This document shows positions 9,249 through 17,555 of a DNA stretch of 64,000 bases, in pieces. The first letter of the stretch is position 1. The number at the start of each line of letters is the position of its first letter. The stretch comes from Candidatus Blautia intestinigallinarum (GTDB lineage: Bacteria > Bacillota > Clostridia > Lachnospirales > Lachnospiraceae): assembly GCA_019112635.1 (NCBI GenBank), contig DXIX01000012.1:62001-126000 (forward strand), written 5' to 3'. The position numbers and the translations under genes are program-made. A model generated the notes under the pieces. That model worked only from the letters and a program-made list of their open reading frames with translations. It did not search any database and was not told the origin of the DNA.

Positions 9249-9293
9249 GAACATCAGACAAAGCTTGAAAAGAGCATTGTCTGGTGTTCTTTT
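9249..9293 (+). terminator. Rho-independent terminator after the EAL gene
   Basis: A 13-bp stem (9249-9261 with 9277-9289, one G-U pair), 15-nt loop, then TTTT. The remaining stretch to 9414 is AT-rich; a weak TTGAGA/TGTATT pair near 9320-9349 may drive the next gene. Confidence 0.85.
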
Positions 9294-9414
9294 ATGCCGG
9301 GAAAGCTTTCATTTTTATTTTGAGATAAAAGCATGTTTTTTATTGTATTATCAGCGATATATTGATATACTGCATATAGGTGATACGAAAATATATAAGT
9401 TGGAGGATGAAGAT

Positions 9415-10590
9415 ATGGGATGTATTGAGATGACGAAATTTGCTTCTGACAAAAAGCCAAGTATCTATCGTGAGATGTTCAGTGTCGAGGAGGCACAGAA
9501 AGTGAGAGCGTTTCACTGTCAGTTAGAGGAGTACACTCCTACGCCGCTTCGGGAATTGAAGAATCTTTCTGAGGTGTTGGGAATATCTAGACTTTATGTG
9601 AAGGATGAGAGCTATCGTTTTGGATTGAATGCATTTAAAGGACTGGGCGGAAGTTATGCCGTAGCCAAGGTAATTGCAGAGGCAAAGGGGATTTGTCTGG
9701 AGGAAGTCTCCGGGATTGAGGCGGACAGCTTTACTTTTGTGACAGCGACTGACGGGAACCAGGGAAGGGGGATTGCCTGGGCGGCAAAAAAACTTTCACA
9801 GAAAGCAGTGGTGTATCTGCCGAAAGGTTCTTCGAAGGAGCGTCTGGACAATATCCGGTCTTTGGGAGCAAAGGCAGAGATCACAGAGCTGAATTATGAC
9901 GATACGGTGCGGTATGCAAAGGAGCAGGCAGATAGAAACGGATGGTTTTTGGTACAGGATACTGCCTGGCCGGGATATGAAAAAATTCCTTCCTGGATCA
10001 TGCAGGGATATATGACGATGGCGTTGGAAGCAGCAGAGCAATTGCAAGGTGTAAGGCCAACCCATATTTTTCTGCAGGCAGGAGTGGGAGCGATGGCAGG
10101 TGGTGTCAGCGGATTCTTGCAAAGTTTTTATGGCGCGGATATGCCCAAGTTAATTCTTGTGGAACCGAATCAGGCGGACTGCCTTTTTCAGACAGCGAAG
10201 GCAGCAGATGGAAGTCTCCATAAAGTTGAGGGAGATCTGGCTTCCATCATGGCTGGTTTGTGCTGTGGAGAAGTTTGTACGGTTGGCTGGGAGATTTTAA
10301 GGCATTGCGCAGATTACTTTTTCTCTTGTCCGGATTATGTGGCGGCGGATGGCATGCGCATTTTGGGGAACCCTGCGGTTACTGATGAGCGTATCGTCTC
10401 CGGGGAGAGCGGCGCAGTGACCACGGGGCTGCTTTATCATTTGATGAGAGATCCACAGCTTGAAGATTTCCGCAGGGCTGTGGATCTTGGATCGGATTCG
10501 GTAGTTCTGTGTTTCAGTACAGAAGGGGACACAGATCAGGAAAATTACAGACGGATTGTCTGGGACGGATGGTACCGAAAAGAAAAATAA
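9415..10590 (+). CDS. dpaL: Diaminopropionate ammonia-lyase
   Basis: PLP fold-type II enzyme that converts 2,3-diaminopropionate to pyruvate and two ammonia. The frame opens at 9232, but the ATG at 9415 has GGAGG at the right distance and gives 391 residues, matching the YgeX/DpaL family (about 400). The PLP lysine lies in RFGLNAFKGLGGSYA, the phosphate-binding and substrate motifs in TATDGNQGRGIAWAA, and the glycine-rich QAGVGAMAGGVSGFL follows; GLCCGE and SGESGAVT complete the pattern. No ygeW/ygeY-like neighbours are present, so here it is a lone degradative gene. It is convergent with the nuclease gene. Confidence 0.9.
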   Translation: MGCIEMTKFASDKKPSIYREMFSVEEAQKVRAFHCQLEEYTPTPLRELKNLSEVLGISRLYVKDESYRFGLNAFKGLGGSYAVAKVIAEAKGICLEEVSGIEADSFTFVTATDGNQGRGIAWAAKKLSQKAVVYLPKGSSKERLDNIRSLGAKAEITELNYDDTVRYAKEQADRNGWFLVQDTAWPGYEKIPSWIMQGYMTMALEAAEQLQGVRPTHIFLQAGVGAMAGGVSGFLQSFYGADMPKLILVEPNQADCLFQTAKAADGSLHKVEGDLASIMAGLCCGEVCTVGWEILRHCADYFFSCPDYVAADGMRILGNPAVTDERIVSGESGAVTTGLLYHLMRDPQLEDFRRAVDLGSDSVVLCFSTEGDTDQENYRRIVWDGWYRKEK

Positions 10591-10618
10591 TCAAAAAATA
10601 TCACAATCTTAAAATTTT

Positions 10619-10661
10619 GCGGGAGATGCTATGCAGCGGTTTTATGGGTGGCATCTCCCGC
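10619..10661 (-). terminator. Hairpin overlapping the 3' end of the nuclease gene
   Basis: Perfect 11-bp inverted repeat GCGGGAGATGC (10619-10629) / GCATCTCCCGC (10651-10661) with a 21-nt loop. The nuclease stop codon (10644-10642) lies in the loop, and the last codons form one arm. On the minus strand the stem is followed by AAAATTTT, so it is likely that gene's terminator. Confidence 0.6.
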
Positions 10662-11583
10662 AGGGCTCATAGCCTTTTTCGATGATCTCCTCCCTGGTGC
10701 CGCTAAATGTCTTTTTATTGTGGGAATCCATTTCAGAGACACTGGAACAGGAAGGAAGATGAAATTTCATGGTATTTGTATTTAAAATGTAGGTGATTTT
10801 TTCACTGTCTTTCTCTTCAGAGGCGGGAACAGCAGATTCGTCTATAGAGCTTTCTCCGGTCTCATAATCGATTTCTACTCCGGGTTGAACGTTGTAGGCA
10901 TAAACGTTAAAACAGACCCCTTCTCCTTGATCTTCCACAGACATGGCTTCCATCAAAACGCCGTCCGCTACCAGATTATCTTCTTCAAAAATCGGTGTGG
11001 CACGGTAGAGTACCTGATTGTCTGTCTCTTCTACATAATCCGCGATTTGATTTTCAAAGGGGAGCATTCCCTCGATATTCATGTAACGGGTGCCGGTGAT
11101 AAGATTTTCTTCATTGGCGTTCTCAGCAGTGAGCTGATAGCCGATGAGATGGCAGCGGTTATAGAGGTATTTTCCGTCGATGAAATCGTATTTCACAGTG
11201 TGCCACCCACTTGGTTTTACTTGACTGATACTGCCCCGTTCCTCTGTGGGCATTGTGTCTGGGTCTACGTTGGCACAGGTAGTTCCGCATCTTCCCAGAT
11301 CATCCAGCTGACTGTAAGACTCAAAGGAAACGGTGCTAAGTTCCGATTCCTGGAAGAATGGAACATTGTCATTTACTTCCACATAGGCTTCTCCAGAATA
11401 TTCCGGGATTTCATCCAGATCGAAGGAGTCCAGGGAGGCTTCATCCGGAATTGCCTGGGCTGCCTCTTCTTCTGATACTTCCGAGTAAACCGTTGGCTTC
11501 GATTCTGATGAAACAGGAACGGAACAGCCAGCGGTAAACATCAATAACAGAGATACAAGGAAAACTAATTTCTGTCTGTTCAT
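10642..11583 (-). CDS. Lipoprotein DNA/RNA non-specific endonuclease with C-terminal Ada-like zinc module
   Basis: 313 residues. A lipoprotein signal ends in FTAGC (Cys20), so the mature protein is anchored on the outer face of the membrane. An acidic linker leads to a beta-beta-alpha nuclease domain (about residues 85-235) whose active-site region reads YNRCHLIGYQL (His145), as in secreted EndA/NucA-like enzymes, followed by ENLITGTRYMN with the metal-binding Asn. Residues ~262-313 form a second module, ILNTNTMKFHLPSCSSV...EPCGRC, resembling the Cys-rich Ada-type metal-binding repeat often appended to exported proteins. Likely role: degradation of environmental DNA, or DNA processing at the surface. 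It has its own promoter, divergent from the fermentation cluster. Confidence 0.85.
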   Translation of the reverse strand: MNRQKLVFLVSLLLMFTAGCSVPVSSESKPTVYSEVSEEEAAQAIPDEASLDSFDLDEIPEYSGEAYVEVNDNVPFFQESELSTVSFESYSQLDDLGRCGTTCANVDPDTMPTEERGSISQVKPSGWHTVKYDFIDGKYLYNRCHLIGYQLTAENANEENLITGTRYMNIEGMLPFENQIADYVEETDNQVLYRATPIFEEDNLVADGVLMEAMSVEDQGEGVCFNVYAYNVQPGVEIDYETGESSIDESAVPASEEKDSEKITYILNTNTMKFHLPSCSSVSEMDSHNKKTFSGTREEIIEKGYEPCGRCHP

Positions 11584-11634
11584 AATGTCTAATCCTTTCC
11601 TATGATATTTGGTGGAATTTTAAAGATTGTTTTT

Positions 11635-11663
11635 ATTATAACATTCTTTTTAGGGTAAATGAA
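11635..11663 (-). promoter_or_regulatory. Promoter of the nuclease gene
   Basis: Minus-strand perfect TATAAT (11640-11635) with a 17-bp spacer to a weak -35 TTCATT (11663-11658). It gives a leader of about 45 nt. Confidence 0.5.
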
Positions 11664-11715
11664 TAAAAAGTTCTGCCTATTTTTATTTAAAACATAAATT
11701 TAAAGAAAAATCAAG

Positions 11716-11752
11716 ATTACATGTTGCATATTACATGTAATAGTGGTAGGAT
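11716..11752 (+). promoter_or_regulatory. Putative operator-promoter of the branched-chain fermentation operon
   Basis: ATTACATGT occurs twice with a 14-bp period (11716-11724 and 11730-11738); the second copy extends into the perfect palindrome ATTACATGTAAT (11730-11741). A -35-like TTGCAT (11724-11729), 17-bp spacer and TAGGAT (11747-11752) are interleaved with the repeats, so a protein bound here would cover the promoter. The GntR gene at the end of the cluster is the obvious candidate regulator. Confidence 0.5.
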
Positions 11753-11794
11753 AAAGACAACAAAACACCGTGAAAATAAAAAGGAGGAAACGCT

Positions 11795-13126
11795 ATGAAG
11801 AGAAGTCTCTATGAACCATTAATCGCAGAAGGTTTAACATCCTTGAGATTACGCTATGATTACAGAACAGATAAAGAATATATCATTGCGGCTAAGGAGT
11901 GGGATCCGGATATTGACTGGAGTCAATACAATAAAACTTTTTATATGGAAAGTATGCTTACAGAAAATGATGTACGACTTAATAACAAAGAAACGAGAGC
12001 TATGTTCGAGAAATATGGACTGACGGATTATCTAAATGAGGTGTTTGAACTGCTCAGAAGAGGAAAGTTCTTCGGGATGGACTGCTTCTACAGCTCTTAC
12101 AAGGATATGCGGTTTACCGCTAATATTCACAGTTTTGTGCTGGGAAAGAATAATAAAGATCATGCCATTTACACAGGCGGAATCCGCAGGCATGAAAAAG
12201 ACGAACCGGAGATAGAAGTAATTATTGACGGGTTGAATCTGGGACGGGCGGAAAGTCATAAGCATGTAGCAGCAGGTCTTCATTATGGTGGTGGTAAGAT
12301 TACAGTACAGGCAGATCCTGTGGATTTGGAAGATCAAAAAGAATTGGGATTTCTCTCCTACGCATTGGATCGTGTGCGTTTCTTTACTGGACCTGATATG
12401 AGATATCCTGTTGAGCTGGCAGACGCTATGGCTCCATTTACCTGCTATATTACTGCAGGTCTTAAAAATAATCCGATTGGACCATCTGGAGATCCCACTG
12501 CTTGGGGTGTGACTGCAGCAATGAAAGAGGCTGTAAAATTTAAATTTGGCAAGGATAGTCTGGAAGGTTTAAAGATTGCCGTGATGGGACTTGGGGCTGT
12601 GGGATTCCCACAGGCAGGCTATCTGATCGAAAACGGAGCAGATTTGATTGTATGTGATTTGGATCCGAAGGCGATTCAACAATTGAAGGAGAAGTATCCA
12701 GAGGCAAATATCGAAGTGGTGGATGCCAATGAAATTCTCAATGTGGAGGCAGATATTCTGTGCCCATGTGCGATTGGTGGCTTCCTCACAGAAGAGGTGA
12801 TTGATAATCTGAAGGTGAAGATGGTATTTGGAGCAGCGAATAATCAGCTGCATGCAACCAATATTGAAGAAGAGATTATTTTGGCTAAGAGGCTTGCGGC
12901 AAGGGATATTCTTTATCAAGAGTGCTGGATTCAGAATATCGGAGGTGTAATGTCAGGTGCTGTGATGTACCGGGACGGTGCCAACGCAGACCGACAGGCA
13001 TTGATGGATCGCGCTTATCAGGTGTGCGGTGAGAGAACAAAGATCAATCTGCAGGAAGCAAAAGAGCTGGGAATTACCCCGACAGAAAATGCATACCGCT
13101 CTGTAGAGAGTAAGATTTATGTGTGA
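11795..13126 (+). CDS. Glu/Leu/Phe/Val dehydrogenase-family amino-acid dehydrogenase
   Basis: 443 residues, AGGAGG upstream of the ATG. The N-terminal catalytic half contains AGLHYGGGKITV, where the GGGK lysine is the substrate-binding residue of leucine/valine dehydrogenases, and TGPDMRYP at the position of the catalytic Asp. GPSGDPTAWGV corresponds to the conserved substrate-pocket loop, and the NAD-binding half has VMGLGAVGFPQAGYL, then CDLDPKAI, CPCAIGGFL and VFGAANNQL. It should reversibly deaminate a branched-chain or related amino acid to the 2-oxoacid with NAD(P)+. The N-terminal ~100 residues are longer than in Bacillus leucine dehydrogenase (~365 residues), so substrate is not certain. 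First gene of the cluster. Confidence 0.82.
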   Translation: MKRSLYEPLIAEGLTSLRLRYDYRTDKEYIIAAKEWDPDIDWSQYNKTFYMESMLTENDVRLNNKETRAMFEKYGLTDYLNEVFELLRRGKFFGMDCFYSSYKDMRFTANIHSFVLGKNNKDHAIYTGGIRRHEKDEPEIEVIIDGLNLGRAESHKHVAAGLHYGGGKITVQADPVDLEDQKELGFLSYALDRVRFFTGPDMRYPVELADAMAPFTCYITAGLKNNPIGPSGDPTAWGVTAAMKEAVKFKFGKDSLEGLKIAVMGLGAVGFPQAGYLIENGADLIVCDLDPKAIQQLKEKYPEANIEVVDANEILNVEADILCPCAIGGFLTEEVIDNLKVKMVFGAANNQLHATNIEEEIILAKRLAARDILYQECWIQNIGGVMSGAVMYRDGANADRQALMDRAYQVCGERTKINLQEAKELGITPTENAYRSVESKIYV

Positions 13127-13172
13127 GATATTGCGATGAGAATTACCGCGTATCGGTGAAAGGAGGAGCGGG

Positions 13173-14483
13173 ATGGAAAATAAAAGAGAAGGTTTTGGAT
13201 CCAGGTTAGGATTTTTGCTGGTGACAATCGGATTTTCCGTGGGTGTCGGTACTTTGTGGAGATTCCCTTATTTGTGCGGGGAACTTGGAGGAGGACTGTT
13301 CTTAATCACTTATATTATCCTCATGATTGTAATCGGAATTCCGCTGTTTTCGGCAGAAGTTTCCCTGGGGCTCGCTTCCAGGAAGAGTCCGGTACAGGCA
13401 TATCAGAAACTTTCCGGGAAAAAGGCATGGGGAATTGTAGGATGGGTGAATATGGCGGCAATTATTCTGGTAATTGGCTATACACTTCCCGTATATGGGT
13501 GGATCATCCATTATATTTATACTACATTAACCGGGACTTACATAGGAATGGACAGCGCACAGATTGCAGAACATTATGCGGCTATGTCTGTAGATTATCC
13601 CCATGTGTTTCTGATGATTATCATTAATATTATATTGACCATGTTGGTGGTTCGTAAGAATCTTCAGGCAGGAATTGAGAAAATTGCGAAAGTACTTCTT
13701 CCTTCACTGGCGATAATTATGGTGATTGTCACAGTCTATGGGCTGACTTTGGACGGAGCGACCGAAGGATTGGAATTTTTCTTTACCTGGGATTTTTCCA
13801 GTTTTTCCATGGAGACCATTCTGTCAGCGCTGGGACAGGTCTTCTTCTCTCTCGGAATTGCCATGGCGGTAGCTTTAGTGTTTGGAAGTTACCAAAAAGA
13901 GGGAGAATTGAATGTGGTGAAAAATTCTGCGATTATCAGCTGTGCAGTAATTTTCGTGGCAGTTCTGGCAGGTATGATGATCTTTCCGATGGTGTATTCC
14001 TTTGGCCTGAGTGTGACAGAGGGGCCCGGATTGGTTTTTGTGGTAATGCCAAATGTATTTAATCAGATGGCCGGCGGGGTGATCTGGGGTACTTTATTTT
14101 ATATTGCATTTTTCATTGCGGCGTTCTCATCCGGAATTGCGGGATGGGAGGCAGTTATGGGATTTTTGATGGATCAATTCAATCTGACAAGACAAAAAGC
14201 ATTGTGGGGAACTTTGGTTTTGGTATGTATTGTTGGAATTCCGGCAACGGTATCGACCTCAGCATTTAATCTGTTTGATATGATTACAAACAATGTATTT
14301 TTGACGATAGGTGCATTCTGTATGTCTATTTTTGTTGGATGGATTTGGGGAATTCCAAACTTCCTAAAGACGATTGGAATGGATGAAGAATCAACAGGGG
14401 CGAAGTGTCTAGGATTTGTGATCAAATATCTCTCTCCTGTTGTGATTATTGTCTTTTCCTTGACACTGTTTGGTGTAATCTGA
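13173..14483 (+). CDS. NSS (SNF) family sodium:amino-acid symporter
   Basis: 436 residues with about 11-12 hydrophobic segments. The start GFGSRLGFLLVTIGFSVGVGTLWRFPYLCGELGGG is the hallmark of neurotransmitter:sodium symporters, carrying the unwound TM1 substrate and Na+ site; similar bacterial members (LeuT, MhsT, TnaT) import hydrophobic or branched-chain amino acids. A strong AGGAGG-like site precedes the ATG. It lies 46 bp downstream of the amino-acid dehydrogenase and upstream of the kinase/transferase genes, which points to import of the amino acid fermented by the cluster. Direct substrate evidence is absent from sequence alone. Confidence 0.9.
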   Translation: MENKREGFGSRLGFLLVTIGFSVGVGTLWRFPYLCGELGGGLFLITYIILMIVIGIPLFSAEVSLGLASRKSPVQAYQKLSGKKAWGIVGWVNMAAIILVIGYTLPVYGWIIHYIYTTLTGTYIGMDSAQIAEHYAAMSVDYPHVFLMIIINIILTMLVVRKNLQAGIEKIAKVLLPSLAIIMVIVTVYGLTLDGATEGLEFFFTWDFSSFSMETILSALGQVFFSLGIAMAVALVFGSYQKEGELNVVKNSAIISCAVIFVAVLAGMMIFPMVYSFGLSVTEGPGLVFVVMPNVFNQMAGGVIWGTLFYIAFFIAAFSSGIAGWEAVMGFLMDQFNLTRQKALWGTLVLVCIVGIPATVSTSAFNLFDMITNNVFLTIGAFCMSIFVGWIWGIPNFLKTIGMDEESTGAKCLGFVIKYLSPVVIIVFSLTLFGVI

Positions 14484-14493
14484 AGAACCAAAA

Positions 14494-14527
14494 AGTCCCA
14501 TCTGATTTTTATGAGTCAGATGGGACT
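14494..14527 (+). other. Perfect 12-bp inverted repeat without U-tract between transporter and kinase genes
   Basis: AGTCCCATCTGA (14494-14505) and TCAGATGGGACT (14516-14527) with a 10-nt loop. No T-run follows on the plus strand, so it is a poor intrinsic terminator for the operon. It may instead be an RNA-stability/processing element or partial attenuator that sets different levels for the upstream and downstream genes; on the minus strand TTTT does follow. Confidence 0.6.
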
Positions 14528-14597
14528 CATGCTTTATGGGGAACTGGCAGATTCTGAAAAAGAGAAGAAAAAGAATACCTAGGAAAAGGAGAGTTTC

Positions 14598-15719
14598 ATG
14601 AGTGAAGAGATAATTTTGGTGATTAATCCTGGTTCTACTTCCACGAAAACAGCAATTTTCCGTGGAAATCATCAGGAGGATATGAGAGAGATTTTGCACA
14701 GCGGAGAAGAATTGAAAAAATTTCACTCTATAACAGAACAGTTGGATTTCCGAAAAAGGGTAGTTATGGAGTACCTAAAAGACCAGAAACTATCACCGGA
14801 AGATTTAGATGCCATTGCCTGTCGAGGCGGTGTGGTCGGACAATTGGAATCTGGTGCGTATCTGATAGACGAGACCTTTGCGAATGCTTCTTATCATGCG
14901 GTAATTCCTCATCCGGCTAATCTGGCACCCGTTATCGGCTATGGTATCGCGGTGCAGGCAAATGAGAAAAAAGGTAAAAAGATGGAGGATCCCGATGCAG
15001 TGAAGGCATATGTCTATGATCCTGTATGCGGATGTGGAGTTCCAGAGGAGATTTATACGCTTACTGGTATTCCAGAGGTGAAAAAACCATTTCTCACTCA
15101 TGTCTTAAATAGCCGTGCAGTGAGTATTGAACAGGCACGAAGAGATGGGAAGTCATTTAAGGACGTCATCTATATAGTAGCCCATTTGGGAGGAGGTATC
15201 ACAGTCAATTTGGTGAAGGATGGAAGAATTCTAGATTTTGTGGGAGACGATGAAGGTGGTTTCTCACCGGAGAGATCTGGAGGACTTCCTGTGAGGCCTC
15301 TTGTCAGTCTATGTTATTCAGGAAAATATACAGAGAGAGAAATGCAAAAAAGATTAAAGGGAAAAGGAGGTCTTGTGGCTTACTTGGGATTTAATGATCT
15401 GCGGGATGTACAGAAGAGAATTGAAGAAGGGGATTCTCATGCAAAATTGGTTTTCGACGCAATGGTACTTCAAACAGCAAAGGATATTGCTTCTCTGACA
15501 GCTGTGACCTGCGGGAAGGTGGACAAAATCATTTTCACGGGCGGAATGGCATACTCTCAGAGTTTTACACAGGAGTTGAGACGGCGCGTGGAGTTTCTGG
15601 CACCAGTGAGTGTAATCGCAGGAACTTATGAGATGGAAGCTCTGGCAGGAGGGATCCTCAGGGTTCTTCATGGGGAAGAAAAACCGCATCTCTTGATGAG
15701 GGAGAAGGTGAGCTTTTGA
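14598..15719 (+). CDS. buk: Butyrate kinase family protein (branched-chain-fatty-acid kinase)
   Basis: 373 residues of the ASKHA acetate/butyrate kinase family: the N-terminal phosphate loop VINPGSTSTKTAIF, RGGVVGQLESGAY, HPANLAPVIGYGIA, AHLGGGITVNLV, RSGGLPVRPL and the C-terminal adenosine motif FTGGMAYS. It transfers phosphate from an acyl-phosphate to ADP, giving ATP and the free acid. In this context isobutyryl-, isovaleryl- or 2-methylbutyryl-phosphate is the likely substrate. The stop overlaps the following TTG start (TTGA), so it is translationally coupled to the phosphotransferase. Strong AGGAAAAGGAG upstream. Confidence 0.92.
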   Translation: MSEEIILVINPGSTSTKTAIFRGNHQEDMREILHSGEELKKFHSITEQLDFRKRVVMEYLKDQKLSPEDLDAIACRGGVVGQLESGAYLIDETFANASYHAVIPHPANLAPVIGYGIAVQANEKKGKKMEDPDAVKAYVYDPVCGCGVPEEIYTLTGIPEVKKPFLTHVLNSRAVSIEQARRDGKSFKDVIYIVAHLGGGITVNLVKDGRILDFVGDDEGGFSPERSGGLPVRPLVSLCYSGKYTEREMQKRLKGKGGLVAYLGFNDLRDVQKRIEEGDSHAKLVFDAMVLQTAKDIASLTAVTCGKVDKIIFTGGMAYSQSFTQELRRRVEFLAPVSVIAGTYEMEALAGGILRVLHGEEKPHLLMREKVSF

Positions 15720-16624
15720 GTTATAAAAATTTCGAAGAATTGACAAAAGTAGTTAAGACTAGTGGAAAGAAATGTGTTGTTGTAGCGGCGGCGCAGGATG
15801 CCCATGCTCTGAAAGCTATATTCCGTGCCAGTGATGAAGGAATTTTGGATTATATTTTGGTAGGGAAGACGGAAGAGATTTTGTTTTTGGCTAAGGAATT
15901 GGGATATTCGGTTGCAAAAGAGAGAATCGTCAAGGCGGAGGACACAAAGCAGGCAGCCTGCCAGGCGGTAGAATTGATCCGGCAGGGAACAGGGGACTTT
16001 CTGATGAAGGGAAAGCTAGAGACAGAGACTTTGCTTCGCCAGGTAGTCAATAAGGAGAACGGAATCGGATTGGGCGGGCTGATGTGTCATATGGCTTTAA
16101 TAGAAGTGCCTTCGTATCCTAAACTTTTGGGATTGACTGACAGTGGAATGGTGATCAATCCCGATTATGGGCAGAAAAAGGAAATCCTGAAAAAAGGGAT
16201 AGGATTTTTTCATAAGATTGGAGTTTCCTGTCCGAAGGTTTCCTGTCTGGCAGCTGTGGAAAAAGTGAACGCCAAGATGCCGGAGACAGAGGATGGAGCG
16301 GCGTTAAAAGAAGAAGCACTAAAAGGTGAGTTTGGTGAGTGCTACGTGGAAGGCCCTATTTCCTGTGATCTTACTTTCAGCAGGGAGGCAGCGAAGGCGA
16401 AGAACTACAAAAGCCCGGTAACCGGAGACGTGGATCTCCTGCTTGTCCCCAATATGGTAACTGGAAACATTATAGGGAAAATTCTGACTTGTCTCGCCGG
16501 AGCAAAAATGGCGGGCTGTGTACTGGGAGCAAAGGTTCCTATTGTACTCACATCGAGAGGTTCCAGTTTTGAGGAAAAATATAATTCTTTGATACTATGT
16601 GCGGCATGGACAGGGAGAAATTAA
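15716..16624 (+). CDS. ptb: Phosphate butyryltransferase-type acyl-CoA phosphotransferase
   Basis: 302 residues from a TTG that overlaps the kinase stop by 4 bp, with GGAGAAGG upstream. Family features: FLMKGKLETETLLRQVVNKENGI, GLTDSGMVINPDYGQK, the GPISCDLTFSREAAKAK segment, DVDLLLVPNMVTGNIIGK and VLTSRGSSFEEK at the end. It converts an acyl-CoA plus phosphate to acyl-phosphate and CoA, providing the substrate for the kinase; the pair makes ATP by substrate-level phosphorylation. Here the acyl-CoA should come from the 2-oxoacid:ferredoxin oxidoreductase encoded downstream, so branched acyl-CoA is the expected substrate. Confidence 0.92.
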   Translation: MSYKNFEELTKVVKTSGKKCVVVAAAQDAHALKAIFRASDEGILDYILVGKTEEILFLAKELGYSVAKERIVKAEDTKQAACQAVELIRQGTGDFLMKGKLETETLLRQVVNKENGIGLGGLMCHMALIEVPSYPKLLGLTDSGMVINPDYGQKKEILKKGIGFFHKIGVSCPKVSCLAAVEKVNAKMPETEDGAALKEEALKGEFGECYVEGPISCDLTFSREAAKAKNYKSPVTGDVDLLLVPNMVTGNIIGKILTCLAGAKMAGCVLGAKVPIVLTSRGSSFEEKYNSLILCAAWTGRN

Positions 16625-16635
16625 GGGGAGAGAGT

Positions 16636-17298
16636 ATGAAGAAGAAAAATTTTGTGCTTTTGGGCGAGTCAGGAAGTGGTAAAAGTGAGATTGCAGTGAA
16701 TCTGGCCTGTGTGCTGTCAAAACAAAGTCCGGATGGAAAAGAAGTACATTTTTTTGATTTGGATCAAACTAAGCCTTTGTTCCGTTCTAGGGATGTGAAA
16801 GAGTTATTGGAGAGAGAAGGGGTGATAGTACATTTTGAACAACAGTTCCTGGATACTCCCACAATTGTCGGCGGTGTGGAACCATGTCTAAAGGAAGAAA
16901 AATGCTATACAATTTTGGATGTGGGAGGAAATCATACAGGGGCACGAATGATTGGAAGATTCTCCAGACTTTTGAATCAGGAGGATACAGAAGTTTGTTT
17001 TGTGATTAATCCTTACCGTCCCTGGTCGAAAGATGTTAAGTCTATTGATCAGACGCTCTCGTCCATTCTTCAGGTTTCAAGTATCAGGAAAGTAACCATA
17101 ATCAGCAATCCCAATCTGGGGAGTACAACAAAGGTGCAGGAGATTCTAGAGGGACATCAAAATGTTTTGAATATGATTCAGGAATTCTTACCAGTGAGAT
17201 ATTTGTGTGTCAGGGAAGATTTGTGTGAGGAGATCCGGAAGAAGACAGATACCTTGGTCCTCCCCCTAAAACTGCGAATGCAGTATGAAGGTATATGA
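16636..17298 (+). CDS. P-loop ATPase of unknown role inside the fermentation operon
   Basis: 220 residues from the ATG at 16636 (AAGGGGAG upstream). The N-terminus has a clear Walker A, GESGSGKSEIAVNLA (about residues 9-23), followed by FFDLDQTKPLFRSRD, and a Walker-B-like YTILDVGGNHTGA near residue 98. The pattern is that of SIMIBI/ParA-MinD or CobQ-type NTPases that act as switches or metallocentre chaperones, but the deviant-Walker Lys is not obvious. I do not recognise a named family. It sits between the phosphotransferase and the ferredoxin subunit with gaps of 11 and 37 bp, so it is clearly part of the operon. Possible roles are oxidoreductase maturation or regulation; this is inference only. 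Confidence 0.75.
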   Translation: MKKKNFVLLGESGSGKSEIAVNLACVLSKQSPDGKEVHFFDLDQTKPLFRSRDVKELLEREGVIVHFEQQFLDTPTIVGGVEPCLKEEKCYTILDVGGNHTGARMIGRFSRLLNQEDTEVCFVINPYRPWSKDVKSIDQTLSSILQVSSIRKVTIISNPNLGSTTKVQEILEGHQNVLNMIQEFLPVRYLCVREDLCEEIRKKTDTLVLPLKLRMQYEGI

Positions 17299-17335
17299 CA
17301 TAAAAATGAGTAAGTGGCAATAGGAGGTTTTTGAT

Positions 17336-17539
17336 ATGGCGAAAGTGGAGATCAGAGCAGAGAGCTGTAAAAGCTGTGGCTATTGTGTGAAATTTTGTCC
17401 CAAACGGGTGTTGGAAGTGGGAGAACATGTGAATGCAAAGGGGTATCCATATGTGGTGGTGAAGAACCAGGAAGCCTGTGTTGCCTGTCTGTCCTGCGCA
17501 CTGATGTGCCCGGAAGCAGCGATTGAGATTTATAAATAA
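17336..17539 (+). CDS. vorD: 2-oxoacid:ferredoxin oxidoreductase delta subunit (2[4Fe-4S] ferredoxin)
   Basis: 67 residues with two full cluster motifs, CKSCGYCVKFCP and CVACLSCALMCP, each C-x2-C-x2-C-x3-CP, separated by a strand rich in Val. This is the delta-type ferredoxin subunit that hands electrons from the catalytic TPP/cluster core to free ferredoxin. TAGGAGG-like site upstream; the next subunit begins 16 bp after the stop. The order delta-alpha-beta-gamma is common in VOR/KOR operons. Confidence 0.93.
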   Translation: MAKVEIRAESCKSCGYCVKFCPKRVLEVGEHVNAKGYPYVVVKNQEACVACLSCALMCPEAAIEIYK

Positions 17540-17555
17540 TAACGGAGGTGAGGAC

